Assembly (NCBI GenBank): GCA_964590195.1
Contig: CAZPWJ010000012.1
Location: forward strand, 16,166 to 80,165
DNA: 64,000 nt
Origin: GCA-2731375 sp964590195
Lineage (GTDB): Bacteria > Pseudomonadota > Alphaproteobacteria > GCA-2731375
Reading direction: 5' to 3'
Below are positions 35,285 through 44,581 of this stretch, in pieces (position 1 is the stretch's first letter; the number at the start of each line of letters is the position of its first letter). The notes under the pieces were generated by a model, which saw only the letters and a program-made list of their open reading frames with translations, was not told the DNA's origin and made no database searches. Position numbers and translations under genes: made by a program.

Positions 35285-37189
35285 TTATCCGCCTCCGCCG
35301 GCATAGCCGATAGCCTGCAAAGCCTCGGTAATCTCGTCCAAAATGACCGGATCTTCGATCGTCGCGGGCATTTTCCAGTCCTTGCCGTCGGCGATGGCGC
35401 CCATGGTGCCGCGCAGGATCTTGCCGGACCGGGTTTTCGGCAGGCGGGCCACAACGGTGCAGGTCTTGAATGCCGCCACGGGGCCGATTTCCGCCCGGAC
35501 CTTGGCCACCAGTTCCTGGCAGATGGTATCGGCGTCCCGCTCCACACCCGCCTTGAGAACGACAAAACCCACCGGGGCCTGTCCCTTCAGTTCGTCGGCG
35601 ACACCGACCACGGCGCATTCAGCAACATCGGCGTGACCGGCCAGGACTTCTTCCATGCCGCCCGTCGAGAGGCGATGGCCGGCGACGTTGATGATGTCGT
35701 CGGTGCGGGACATGATGTAGAGGTAGCCGTCTTCGTCCTGATAACCGGCATCGGCGGTTTTGTAGAAACCGGGAAATTCCGCCATATAGGATTCAACATA
35801 GCGGTCATCGGCCTGCCACAGGGTTGGCAGGCAACCGGGGGGCAGGGGCATCTTGACAACGATGGCGCCGGTCTCTCCCCGGGGGATCTCGTTACTGCTT
35901 TCATCCACCACGCGCACGTCATAGCCCGGCACCGCCTTGGTGGGGGAGCCGTATTTGACCGGCAGCGGGCCGAGGCCCATACAGTTGGAGGCGATGGGCC
36001 AGCCGGTTTCGGTTTGCCACCAATGATCGATCACTGGCTTTTTCAATTGCTGTTCGGCCCATTGAATGGTGTCGGGATCGGCCCGCTCGCCGGCCAGGAA
36101 CAGGGTGCGGAACTTGGACAGATCGTATTTCGACAACAGCGCGCCGTCTGGGTCGTCGCGCCGGATGGCGCGGAAGGCCGTAGGCGCGGTGAAAAGTGCG
36201 ACGCAATTATGCTGCTGGATCACCCGCCAGAATACGCCCGCATCCGGCGTGCCCACGGGCTTGCCCTCGAACAAAATTGTCGTGGCGCCATGGAACAGCG
36301 GCGCATAGACGATATAGGAATGGCCGACTACCCAGCCCACGTCCGAGGCCGACCACCAGACCTCGCCCGGATCCACGTCATAGATATTTTTCATGGACCA
36401 TTTCAGGGCCACCAGGTGGCCGCCGTTGTCGCGGACCACGCCCTTTGGAATGCCCGTGGTGCCGGAGGTATAGAGGATATACAGCGGGTCCGTGGCCATG
36501 ACGGGCACGCAGTCGGCGGGTTGCGCCCCGGCCATGACATCGTTCCAATCGTGGTCCCGGCCCGGAATCAGGGCCGCGGTTTCCTGTTCCCGCTGCAGGA
36601 TCACGCAGGCTTCGGGCGTGTGGCTTGACATCTCGATGGCGCCGTCCAGCAATGGCTTGTAAGGAATGACGCGCCCAGGCTCGATGCCGCAGGAGGCCGA
36701 GACGATTACTTTCGGCCGGCAATCATCAATGCGGGTGGCCAATTCGTTGGCCGCGAAGCCGCCAAAGACCACGGAGTGCACGGCGCCGATGCGGGCGCAG
36801 GCCAGCATGGTGACCATGGTTTCGGGAACCATGGGCATATAGATGATCACCCTGTCGCCCTTGTCCACGCCCAAACCCCGCAGCATGCCGGCGCATTGCG
36901 CGACCTGGGCCTTCAGCTCGTTATAGCTGATGCTGCGTCCGCTATCGGTAATCGGCGAATCGTAGATAATGGCGGCCTGTTCGCCGCGCCCGGACTCGAC
37001 ATGGCGGTCAACGGCGTTATAGCAAGTGTTGGTCTGGGCGCCGGGGAACCAGCGGTAGAACGGCGGCTTGTCATCATCAAGAACCCTGTCCCAGGTCTTG
37101 ATCCAATGAATATCCTGGGCTGCCTCGGCCCAGAACGCCGTCGGGTCGCGCAGCCAGGCGGCGTATGTTTCGTCATATCCATTGGCCAT
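35285..37189 (-). CDS. prpE: Propionyl-CoA synthetase-like AMP-forming acyl-CoA ligase
   Basis: The 634-residue enzyme is of the acetyl/propionyl-CoA synthetase group: ACAS N-terminal domain (YAAWLRDPTAFWAEAA), P-loop YILYTSGTTGIPKGVV, WWQTETGWPIASN, YGSPTKAVPGYDV (as in PrpE) and the C-terminal catalytic lysine in TRSGKILRGTM, the site acetylated in this family. It activates propionate (perhaps acetate) to the CoA thioester with ATP. I prefer the ATG at 37189, 7 bases after AAGGA; an in-frame ATG at 37210 would add 7 residues. It is divergent from the cyclase at 37237. Confidence 0.88.
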   Translation of the reverse strand: MANGYDETYAAWLRDPTAFWAEAAQDIHWIKTWDRVLDDDKPPFYRWFPGAQTNTCYNAVDRHVESGRGEQAAIIYDSPITDSGRSISYNELKAQVAQCAGMLRGLGVDKGDRVIIYMPMVPETMVTMLACARIGAVHSVVFGGFAANELATRIDDCRPKVIVSASCGIEPGRVIPYKPLLDGAIEMSSHTPEACVILQREQETAALIPGRDHDWNDVMAGAQPADCVPVMATDPLYILYTSGTTGIPKGVVRDNGGHLVALKWSMKNIYDVDPGEVWWSASDVGWVVGHSYIVYAPLFHGATTILFEGKPVGTPDAGVFWRVIQQHNCVALFTAPTAFRAIRRDDPDGALLSKYDLSKFRTLFLAGERADPDTIQWAEQQLKKPVIDHWWQTETGWPIASNCMGLGPLPVKYGSPTKAVPGYDVRVVDESSNEIPRGETGAIVVKMPLPPGCLPTLWQADDRYVESYMAEFPGFYKTADAGYQDEDGYLYIMSRTDDIINVAGHRLSTGGMEEVLAGHADVAECAVVGVADELKGQAPVGFVVLKAGVERDADTICQELVAKVRAEIGPVAAFKTCTVVARLPKTRSGKILRGTMGAIADGKDWKMPATIEDPVILDEITEALQAIGYAGGGG

Positions 37190-37236
37190 GATCTTATCCT
37201 TCGAATTCATCGTTATGCTTTGTTGCCTTACCTATT

Positions 37237-38637
37237 ATGAAGGTTCACCTTGAGCAAGTCATGATCGATCATAACCGTACTCTGGAAAATCAGGTGCCCG
37301 CGATCGCCGCCGCGCTGCGGGCGGAGGAACTTGCCGGCCTGCGCCTGGCGACCAGGGTGCGGGCGGTTGCCATGCTTGCGATTGGCTTGGCCATGGCGAT
37401 CCTGCAGCCTTGGCCCTTCGGCGCCGTCAACGGCGGCCTGATGCTGTTGTTCGCCGGCCTGGGCGCGCTGCATTATGCCTGCGCCCTTCGGTTTGACGGC
37501 GCCTGGCCGGGCTATCTGTTCCCCAGCCTGGACGTGGTCTTCTATGTCTTGCTGCTGTTCGGCATCAACCCGGCCATGTGGCCGGGCCTGGAGGCGGAGG
37601 TTCTGTATTTCTATGGCTCGGCGCCGTTCCTGCTGGTCCTGATGGCGGCGGCGGCGTTGTCCTATCGGGCCCGGCCATTGTTATGGTTCGGCGGTTTCGC
37701 CGCCGTCGCCTGGCTGCTGGCCTTTGTCTGGGTGGCCGCCCAACCCGGCGCGCTGGAAGCCTTGGCCGTGGCGCAACGGGGCGGCGTGCCATTACCTGGC
37801 GACAATCGGCCCGGCGAAGGCGCCTTGTTGTTTTATGTGGCAATCCCGCGGATTGTCGAGGCCGGCTATATTATGTTGGCGGCGACGGTTCTGTGGGTGG
37901 TGGTTGGCCGTTCCCGCCGCCTGGTCAGCCGTCAGGCCGCCGCCATGCGCGAGCGGACAAATTTGGCGCGGTATTTCTCGCCCAACATGGTCGAGGAACT
38001 GGCCCGCACGGATGAACCCCTGGGCCCGGTGCGGCAACAGGATGCCGCCGTGCTGTTCATTGATATCGTCGGCTTCACGGCGCTGTCAGAGGATCTGCCG
38101 CCCGCGCAGGTGATCGATTTGCTGCGCGACTTCCATGGCCGCATGGCGGCAACGATTTTTGCCCACGGCGGCACAATCGACAAATATCTGGGCGACGGCT
38201 TGATGGCCACCTTTGGAACGCCCTGGCCTGGCGAACGCGATGCCGCCGATGCCCTGGCCTGCGGTATGGCCATGGCGGCGGAATTGGCGGAATGGAACGC
38301 GGCACGCCGGAGCCGGGGCCGGACAGAGGTCGAGGCCGGCATCGGCATTCATTTTGGCCCGGTGGTGGTCGGTGACATGGGCGGCGAGGGCGCACTTGAA
38401 TTCGCTGTGATCGGCGACACGGTGAACGTCGCGGCCCGTCTGGAGGCTCTGAGCCGAAGCCTTGAGGCCGACATCGTCATCAGCGCCGATCTGGCCGTCG
38501 CTGCTCAGAGGCAGGATGCTGATGCCGATTTGGTGGCGTTTCAGCCGGCGCCATCCCAAACCGTACGCAACCGGGCCCAGCCGCTGGATTTGTTGTGCCG
38601 GTCGCGATCAGGTCTCGGGGACGCAGAGCGGCGGTAG
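37237..38637 (+). CDS. Membrane-bound class III adenylate/guanylate cyclase
   Basis: The 466-residue protein has an N-terminal membrane domain of about six helices (about 42-235), a short linker and a C-terminal class III cyclase domain (about 265-430). The metal aspartates are Asp276 in FIDIVGFTALSED and Asp320 in YLGDGLMATFG; EFAVIGDTVNVAARLE carries the transition-state residues. There is no PAS domain, unlike the cyclase at 12415. The start may instead be the ATG at 37261. The 3' end overlaps the convergent thioesterase gene by 30 bases. Confidence 0.88.
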   Translation: MKVHLEQVMIDHNRTLENQVPAIAAALRAEELAGLRLATRVRAVAMLAIGLAMAILQPWPFGAVNGGLMLLFAGLGALHYACALRFDGAWPGYLFPSLDVVFYVLLLFGINPAMWPGLEAEVLYFYGSAPFLLVLMAAAALSYRARPLLWFGGFAAVAWLLAFVWVAAQPGALEALAVAQRGGVPLPGDNRPGEGALLFYVAIPRIVEAGYIMLAATVLWVVVGRSRRLVSRQAAAMRERTNLARYFSPNMVEELARTDEPLGPVRQQDAAVLFIDIVGFTALSEDLPPAQVIDLLRDFHGRMAATIFAHGGTIDKYLGDGLMATFGTPWPGERDAADALACGMAMAAELAEWNAARRSRGRTEVEAGIGIHFGPVVVGDMGGEGALEFAVIGDTVNVAARLEALSRSLEADIVISADLAVAAQRQDADADLVAFQPAPSQTVRNRAQPLDLLCRSRSGLGDAERR

Positions 38638-39081
38638 GCTGTCAGTCAGATCGAAGTCATCCAGGTTCCTCGGCACCTTCAGAACCGCGTTGGCGCGCAG
38701 CACGATTTCGCCATCGGCCAAAAGCCGGCCTTCGGCGAAGACCAGGCTGCGGGTCTGTTTGACGACGCTGCCATGGGCCTCGACCCACTGCCCATCCATC
38801 ACCGGAGCCACGAAATCGGAGGTCATGGAGACCGTGACCAGAAAACCCGGAATGCCGGTCTCCACATTGGCGTTGAAACCCAATTCAATATCCATCAGGG
38901 TGAATAGCATGCCGCCATGGCAGATCTTGGCCGCGTTGACGTGTTTTTCGCCGCAGCGGAAGCCGAAGACGACCTTATCGCCAAGGTTCTTGAGAAACAG
39001 CGGCCCCACCGTGCCATAGTAGTATCGTTCCGGCTCCCATGGGTGAAAACCGGGCGGGGGATTGTACGCTTCGAATGACAT
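38608..39081 (-). CDS. PaaI-family (hotdog) acyl-CoA thioesterase
   Basis: The 157-residue hotdog protein has the PaaI/4HBT core: HVNAAKICHGGMLFTLMD for the active-site loop and helix, then TVSMTSDFVAPVMDGQWVEA and FAEGRLLADGEIVLRAN. Members hydrolyse small or aromatic acyl-CoA esters. I chose the ATG at 39081 (MSFEAYNPP), preceded by AGGT; an upstream ATG at 39144 would add 21 residues of low quality. It is convergent with the cyclase and overlaps it by 30 bases. Confidence 0.88.
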   Translation of the reverse strand: MSFEAYNPPPGFHPWEPERYYYGTVGPLFLKNLGDKVVFGFRCGEKHVNAAKICHGGMLFTLMDIELGFNANVETGIPGFLVTVSMTSDFVAPVMDGQWVEAHGSVVKQTRSLVFAEGRLLADGEIVLRANAVLKVPRNLDDFDLTDSLPPLCVPET

Positions 39082-39179
39082 GAGCAGACCTGATGAGATG
39101 ATAAAACAAGACGCGAACCTAATGGCTCTGCTGCAATAGAGCAATTTTGAATTAATAGGAGTTTGCTCCGCGACACACC

Positions 39180-39276
39180 GTCATCCTTGGGCGTAGCGAA
39201 GCGGAGACCCGAGGATCCAGGGCCGCAAGCTTTTGCGTTTGTTGCCCTGGATTGCCGGGTCAAGCCCGGCAATGAC
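39180..39276. repeat. 97-bp REP-like palindromic element, copy 2 (inverted relative to copy 1)
   Basis: Its reverse complement aligns over the full 97 bases with 31061-31157, with differences concentrated in the central stem, where ATCCAGGGC pairs with GCCCTGGAT. The compensating changes in both arms relative to copy 1 (ATCTGG/CCAGAT) suggest that the folded structure, not the sequence, is kept. It lies in the gap between the thioesterase and transporter genes. Confidence 0.85.
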
Positions 39277-39370
39277 GCCAAAGAGAATTAATGTGGTGAA
39301 AAGTCGAAAATGTGCGCCAGGCAAAGAGAGAAAATGACGCAACGCGGGAAAAATATCCGTGACCAATAAC

Positions 39371-40690
39371 ATGGCCGGAAGTGTCGCCGATAACGTCACC
39401 TTGGGCAGCGCCTACCGCTTTTTCGTGCCGCTGATCCTGATGACCGAGCTCAACATGATCTCGAAATCGGTGATCAATGCGGCATTGGCCCGTTCGCCGG
39501 ACCAGAACGTTACCCTGGCCGCGTTTCATGTCGCCTTCACGCTCTATTTCGCAATTTCCTCCTCCACCGAAGTCTGTTCACTGATCACTTTGGCGTATCT
39601 GAAAACCAAACGTGCCCTGGGTCCGTTGTTGCGCTTCATGACGGTGATCGTGGCGGTGCCCTGGGCCGTGGCCCAGGCGTTGGCCTTCACCAGCCTGGGC
39701 GATTGGGCCTTTGGCGGCATGTTCGGCGGTTCCGATGCGGTGGTGGTGCAGGCCAAGTCGGCGATATTCCTGCTCTCGTTCTCGGCCCCTGTGTTGCTGG
39801 TGCGCTCCATCTGTTTCGGTCTGATCCTGATGCATCAGAAGACCATTTTCATCACCTGCGCCACCACGGTCCGCCTGCTCTCCCTGGCGGGGTCGCTGTT
39901 CGTACTGCCGCTGTTTCTTGACGGTGCCGCCATTGGCGCCGCCGCCCTGCTGCTTTGCATGACAATCGAGACCGTGGTCGCCATTTTCTTTGCCCGAAAA
40001 CTGTACCGTGATCTGCCCAGCGGAGACGAGGCGGACGGGGAGGCGCCGCCGGGGTTCAGGCGGCAATGGCGGTTTTCTTGGCCGTTGATGTTGAACACAT
40101 CGTCGGAAATGGGCGTGATCACGGCGATCAGCATCTTCCTAGGCCTGTTGGCCAACCCGGATCTGGCCCTGGCCGCCTTCAATATCGTTTATGGCCTGGT
40201 CAGCCTGTTGATGAGCCCAATGCGCAACCTGCTGCAAACCGCTCAGACCTTGGTCAAGAAGCTATCCGACCGCCGTCCGCTGTTCATCTTTGCCCTGCAT
40301 TTGATCGGATTCTTCGGCGCCGTCGGTATCGTGCTGTTCTACACGCCGCTTGAAGACGTCGTGCTGGTGGATGCCATGGGATTAAAGGCCGAACTGCGTG
40401 CCTATTGCGCCCCGGCCTTGAAATTAGCATTTCTGATGGCGGCGGCCTGGGCCTATTCGGCGCTCTTTCGCGGCCTGTTGGCGGGGGCGCAGAATACCAC
40501 GATGCTGGCTGCCAGTGGTCTGTCCCGAATTGCGGTGGCGGTGCTGGTCTCGGGGCTTGGATTGTTTTTCGCCGGTGCCAATGGCGCGGTGATCGGAATT
40601 ATTGGCTGGATGGCCGGATATGGCGCCGAGACCATGTTGCTGGCCATGCAGTTAAGGCGCCTGGACCGGCTGCGAGACGCACGGGCGTAG
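39371..40690 (+). CDS. Multi-helix transporter, ANKH/MATE (MOP superfamily)-like
   Basis: The 439-residue protein has about 12 predicted membrane helices. The N-terminal region FVPLILMTELNMISKSVINAALARSP resembles bacterial homologues of the ANKH pyrophosphate/ATP exporter and more distantly MATE and MurJ flippases, with a second half beginning at FSWPLMLNTSSEMGVITAIS. Such proteins export small anions, drugs or lipid-linked precursors; the substrate cannot be told. I chose the ATG at 39371; a GTG at 39359 would add 4 residues. It stands alone, convergent with the NHL gene. Confidence 0.65.
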   Translation: MAGSVADNVTLGSAYRFFVPLILMTELNMISKSVINAALARSPDQNVTLAAFHVAFTLYFAISSSTEVCSLITLAYLKTKRALGPLLRFMTVIVAVPWAVAQALAFTSLGDWAFGGMFGGSDAVVVQAKSAIFLLSFSAPVLLVRSICFGLILMHQKTIFITCATTVRLLSLAGSLFVLPLFLDGAAIGAAALLLCMTIETVVAIFFARKLYRDLPSGDEADGEAPPGFRRQWRFSWPLMLNTSSEMGVITAISIFLGLLANPDLALAAFNIVYGLVSLLMSPMRNLLQTAQTLVKKLSDRRPLFIFALHLIGFFGAVGIVLFYTPLEDVVLVDAMGLKAELRAYCAPALKLAFLMAAAWAYSALFRGLLAGAQNTTMLAASGLSRIAVAVLVSGLGLFFAGANGAVIGIIGWMAGYGAETMLLAMQLRRLDRLRDARA

Positions 40691-40699
40691 ATGCCGTTG

Positions 40700-41557
40700 T
40701 TATCGCGACAGTCTATATTTAACGATCCGGTCATTGCCTGAATCGGATAGCCACAGGATTTCCCCTCGGGTTTCAACGCCCTCGGGCGTTCTGAACTTGC
40801 CCGGCCCTTTGCCCGGCCGCCCCGATCCCAAAGTCAGCAGCAACCGCCCGTCCGCCGCGATAAACTTAATCTGGTGGTTGTTCTTGTCCGCCGCGATCAC
40901 GGTGCCATCGGCAAGGATATCCTGATAGCGGACGCCGTCGAAATGGTAGGGCGCGCCCTTTAGCTCCCGCTTGATCTCCAGGTCTGGCGACAGCAGCAAC
41001 ATGCGGTCATTGCCCGCATCGGACAGCCAGATATTGCCGTTGGGGGTAAGTTCCAGATCATGGGGCGATGACAGTCCTTTTAGTTCGCCAACAACCTTGC
41101 CATGCCGATAAGCGACCACATTGCCCGACCAGGCGCCGCCCACATAAATATTGCCATTGGGATGGGCCAACACGCCTTCGGGCCCTCGGATGCGTTCGGA
41201 CAGGATGCCTATCTGCCGCGCCCGGTTGCCATCCATTTCGTAGATGACGACTCGGTTGTTATGCGTGTCGGCGACATATGCGCGCCCGGCCCTGTCGAAA
41301 TCCACATCGTGGGTGCCCGATTGGTGGTCCGATCCAAATGAACCCGCAAGGGCTAGGGTTTCCGCGTCCAGAATGGCGACGCGGTTGTTGCCCACATCCG
41401 AGACAAATAGAAATCTGCCGTCCGGTGTTAGCTTCAAATCATGGGGGTTGTCCAATGGCACATTGCTGGCGGCCATATATTCGACACTGATCTGCGCCTG
41501 CGCGGCGTGCGCGAAAGCGAGGCTGATCAGCAAGCCCAGGGTGAAACGAAACGTCAT
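40700..41557 (-). CDS. Secreted NHL-repeat beta-propeller protein
   Basis: The 285-residue protein has a clear signal peptide (MTFRFTLGLLISLAFAHAAQA) and then repeated NHL-type blades such as HDLKLTPDGRFLFVSDVGNNRVAIL, HDVDFDRAGRAYVADTHNNRV and HDLELTPNGNIWLSDAGNDRM. The product should be a periplasmic or exported propeller used for binding; some relatives are peptidylglycine lyases, but no enzyme motif can be assigned. It is convergent with the transporter gene, 9 bases away. Confidence 0.85.
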   Translation of the reverse strand: MTFRFTLGLLISLAFAHAAQAQISVEYMAASNVPLDNPHDLKLTPDGRFLFVSDVGNNRVAILDAETLALAGSFGSDHQSGTHDVDFDRAGRAYVADTHNNRVVIYEMDGNRARQIGILSERIRGPEGVLAHPNGNIYVGGAWSGNVVAYRHGKVVGELKGLSSPHDLELTPNGNIWLSDAGNDRMLLLSPDLEIKRELKGAPYHFDGVRYQDILADGTVIAADKNNHQIKFIAADGRLLLTLGSGRPGKGPGKFRTPEGVETRGEILWLSDSGNDRIVKYRLSR

Positions 41558-41729
41558 TTGCCTGCTCCTTTCCTTGGGTTAACGAATTTTGCGGAAATAT
41601 GCCCTAGCATGCAAATCGTTATGGCCCTTGCCGTTCGCCCCGGCACGGTGTATGTCTGCGCCGCGCCGGAAGCTCTGTGCCTGGCCTACCCCTATATTCG
41701 TGACCTAATTTTGAGATTGTGACTAAGCC

Positions 41730-43553
41730 ATGCCGCTTCGCAATATTGCTATCATTGCCCATGTTGACCACGGCAAGACCACCCTGGTCGATGCCCTGTT
41801 CCGGCAATCGGGAACTTTCAGGGCCAATCAACAGATTGCCGAGCGGGCCATGGACTCCAATGATCTGGAGCGCGAACGCGGCATCACGATTTTGTCCAAG
41901 TGCACCTCCATCGAATGGCAGGATACGCGTATCAATATTGTCGATACGCCGGGCCATGCGGATTTCGGCGGCGAGGTTGAACGCATCCTGAAAATGGTTG
42001 ATGGCGTCGTCCTGCTGGTTGATGCCGCCGAGGGCCCCATGCCGCAGACCAAGTTTGTTACCGGCAAGGCGCTGGCTCTGGGCCTGCGGCCTATCGTGGT
42101 GATCAACAAGATCGACCGCGGCGATGCCCGTCCGGACGAAGTGCTGGACGAGGTCTTTGATCTGTTCTCCGCGCTGGAAGCCAATGAAGACCAGCTCGAT
42201 TTTCCCTATCTTTACGCGGTTGGCCGGGACGGCTGGGCCAGCGATGATCCGGCGGCGGGCGGCGGCGATCTGACGCCTTTGTTTGAACTGCTGCTGCGCC
42301 ATGTGCCGACACCGACCGTGGACAAGGATGCGCCGTTCGCGATGATCGCTACCTTGCTGGACGCCGACCCCTACCTGGGCCGGGTCCTTACTGGCCGGGT
42401 TGAGTCCGGACGACTGGCCCATAACGATACCATTCGGGCCCTGCGTGACGACGGCAGCGTGGTCGAAACCACGCGGGTGACGAAGCTACTGGCCTTTCGC
42501 GGTCTGGACCGGGTGCCGGTGGACGAGGTGGCGGCGGGCGATATCATTGCCATCGCCGGCTTGCAACAGGCAACGGTGGCCGACACCATCGCCGATCCGG
42601 AAGTGACGGAGCCGATTTTGGCCCCGCCCATCGATCCGCCGACCCTGGCCATGCGCTTTTCCATCAATGACTCGCCCCTGGCCGGGCGCGATGGCTCGAA
42701 AGTGCAAAGCCGGGTGATCCGCGACCGCCTGCTCTCGGAAGCCGAGGGCAATGTAGCCATCAAAATTTCCGAGACCGGCGAAAAGGATGCCTTCGAGGTC
42801 GCGGGCCGGGGCGAGCTGCAATTGGGCGTATTGATCGAGACCATGCGCCGGGAAGGCTTCGAGCTGACCATTGGCCGCCCGCGTGTACTCTACCGCTCCG
42901 ACCCTCAAACCGGCCAGCGCATGGAGCCTATCGAGGAAGTCTCCATCGACGTGGATGATGAGTTCACCGGTGTCGTGGTAGAGAAAATGGCCGAACGCAA
43001 GGGCGAGATGACCGATATGCGCCCCTTTGGCGTCGGCCGCACGCGCATTACCTTCCTGGCACCCTCGCGCGGCCTGATCGGCTATCACGGCGAATTCCTC
43101 ACCGATACCCGTGGTACCGGCATCATGAACCGCCTCTATCACAGCTATGCGCCGTTCAAGGGACAGATCAGCGGCCGTCATTGCGGTGCCATCGTCTCGG
43201 CCCAGACCGGGGCGGCGGTGCCGTTTGCTCTGTGGCATCTGGAAGAACGCGGCGTCTTGTTCATCGGCGGCGGAGAGCAGGTATACGAGGGCATGGTGAT
43301 TGGCGAGAACGCCAAGCCGTCGGACCTGGAAGTGAACCCGCTAAAGGCCAAACAATTGACCAACATCCGCGCCTCGGGCAAGGATGACGCGGTGCGCCTG
43401 ACCACGCCGCGCAGAATGAGCCTGGAACAGGCCATCGCCTACATCGGTGATGACGAAGTGGTAGAGGTTACTCCCAACCACATCCGCCTGCGCAAGGCCA
43501 CGTTGGACCCGCACCAGCGCAAACGCGAACGCCGCGCCGCCATGGCGGGTTAG
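41730..43553 (+). CDS. typA: Ribosome-associated GTPase TypA/BipA
   Basis: The 607-residue translational GTPase has G1 AHVDHGKTTL, G2 RGIT, G3 DTPGHADFGGEVER, and G4 NKIDRGDARPDE, followed by the EF-G-like domains and the BipA-specific C-terminal domain (YHGEFLTDTRGTGIMNR, then GEQVYEGMVIGENAK and NIRASGKDD). It binds ribosomes and supports 50S assembly and stress or cold growth. The length is normal. The 102-base gap to the next gene holds a REP-like element that may also end transcription. Confidence 0.97.
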   Translation: MPLRNIAIIAHVDHGKTTLVDALFRQSGTFRANQQIAERAMDSNDLERERGITILSKCTSIEWQDTRINIVDTPGHADFGGEVERILKMVDGVVLLVDAAEGPMPQTKFVTGKALALGLRPIVVINKIDRGDARPDEVLDEVFDLFSALEANEDQLDFPYLYAVGRDGWASDDPAAGGGDLTPLFELLLRHVPTPTVDKDAPFAMIATLLDADPYLGRVLTGRVESGRLAHNDTIRALRDDGSVVETTRVTKLLAFRGLDRVPVDEVAAGDIIAIAGLQQATVADTIADPEVTEPILAPPIDPPTLAMRFSINDSPLAGRDGSKVQSRVIRDRLLSEAEGNVAIKISETGEKDAFEVAGRGELQLGVLIETMRREGFELTIGRPRVLYRSDPQTGQRMEPIEEVSIDVDDEFTGVVVEKMAERKGEMTDMRPFGVGRTRITFLAPSRGLIGYHGEFLTDTRGTGIMNRLYHSYAPFKGQISGRHCGAIVSAQTGAAVPFALWHLEERGVLFIGGGEQVYEGMVIGENAKPSDLEVNPLKAKQLTNIRASGKDDAVRLTTPRRMSLEQAIAYIGDDEVVEVTPNHIRLRKATLDPHQRKRERRAAMAG

Positions 43554-43555
43554 TG

Positions 43556-43625
43556 GATGCCCGGATCAAGTCCGGGCATGACAATTGTGTTTCGTCATTG
43601 CCGGGCTTGACCCGGCAATCTAGAG
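43556..43625. repeat. REP-like element, copy 3 (two hairpins, rearranged)
   Basis: Two related hairpins stand in opposite orientation: GCCCGGATCAAGTCCGGGC (43559-43577) and GCCGGGCTTGACCCGGC inside 43594-43618, the latter identical to the first hairpin of copy 1 over about 28 bases. The CTTCGCTACGCCC end seen in copies 1 and 2 is absent. Confidence 0.75.
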
Positions 43626-43655
43626 CCACATCATCGAATTGATCGAAAATTCACT

Positions 43656-44474
43656 TCAGATCAGGTAGCGTGCCCCGATGGGGTAGCCGCGAGTCTTTTT
43701 CTTTTTGTCATAGGTGGCGTGCAGCACCGTGCGGTTGTCGATTACGGCGATTTCGCCGGTGCCGGCATGGGCTTCCCAGGCCTGCTCCAGGATTATCTTG
43801 CCGAACAGTTTGGCCGCCTTTTCGTCGTGAAATAATTCATAACTGGCGCGCACACCGCGTTCGGTATCGCTGTCGGCACGGCGCTTTTTGACCATTTCCA
43901 GCCAGGCCACGATATTGGCGATGAAGACGGTGGATGACAGGCGGGGCAGGCGCTGCACCGCATCATCGGGATCACGGGTGAAACAGGAATACTGGTTGGC
44001 CGATGTCGGGCCGCGGTCCACGTGAAATTTCAGATGCGGAAAGATATTGCGGTGAAATTTTTCCCGCGCCGCCCCGGCGATGGTCGCATTGGTGAGAAAG
44101 ACGCCGCCGAACTGAGCCACCAGGGCCCGCAACGATTCATCCAACACCATGTCGCAATCATGTACGGCAATCTCGGTCTGCTCCTCGAAAGCGATGTTCA
44201 GGCCGAATTGCGGCGTGTCGAAATGAATATCCGCCAGGCTGCAAACCGCCGCAAGGCCATCGGGCGCGATGGCCCCGTAATGCCGCGCGATCAGTTGGTC
44301 ATAGTTGGCGATCGCCACCCGTGCCTCATAGCCCACGCCATACAAACCGCCGCGCAGGATTTTGCCTGGTTGCCGCAATAGTGGCGCAAAAGCATCCATG
44401 TCGAAGATGCCGGTGCGGGCGGGCAGGGCTATGATATTGCTTTGTGTCATGGCCCAAGTGTCGCCCAAGGCCAT
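43656..44474 (-). CDS. TauD/TfdA-like Fe(II)/2-oxoglutarate-type dioxygenase
   Basis: The 272-residue protein resembles the clavaminate synthase/TauD superfamily: an HxD pair in FHVDRGPTSANQYS near residue 150, and the C-terminal DNRTVLHATYDKK with the distal His, then GARYLI with the 2-oxoglutarate Arg. These enzymes hydroxylate small molecules using Fe(II), O2 and 2-oxoglutarate. The spacing of HxD to distal His (about 100 residues) is normal. The substrate is unknown. The start could be the ATG at 44450; I kept 44474, which has AAGG about 9 bases upstream. Confidence 0.68.
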   Translation of the reverse strand: MALGDTWAMTQSNIIALPARTGIFDMDAFAPLLRQPGKILRGGLYGVGYEARVAIANYDQLIARHYGAIAPDGLAAVCSLADIHFDTPQFGLNIAFEEQTEIAVHDCDMVLDESLRALVAQFGGVFLTNATIAGAAREKFHRNIFPHLKFHVDRGPTSANQYSCFTRDPDDAVQRLPRLSSTVFIANIVAWLEMVKKRRADSDTERGVRASYELFHDEKAAKLFGKIILEQAWEAHAGTGEIAVIDNRTVLHATYDKKKKTRGYPIGARYLI

Positions 44475-44581
44475 GAAGAAAGCCTTACGCCGAAGGGTTA
44501 ATGGATCGCCAAGATTTGCGGTTGGAAAAACGTCGGATTATGGCAATATTATAAAAGAGTGCCATCAAGGGAGATCAAGCA

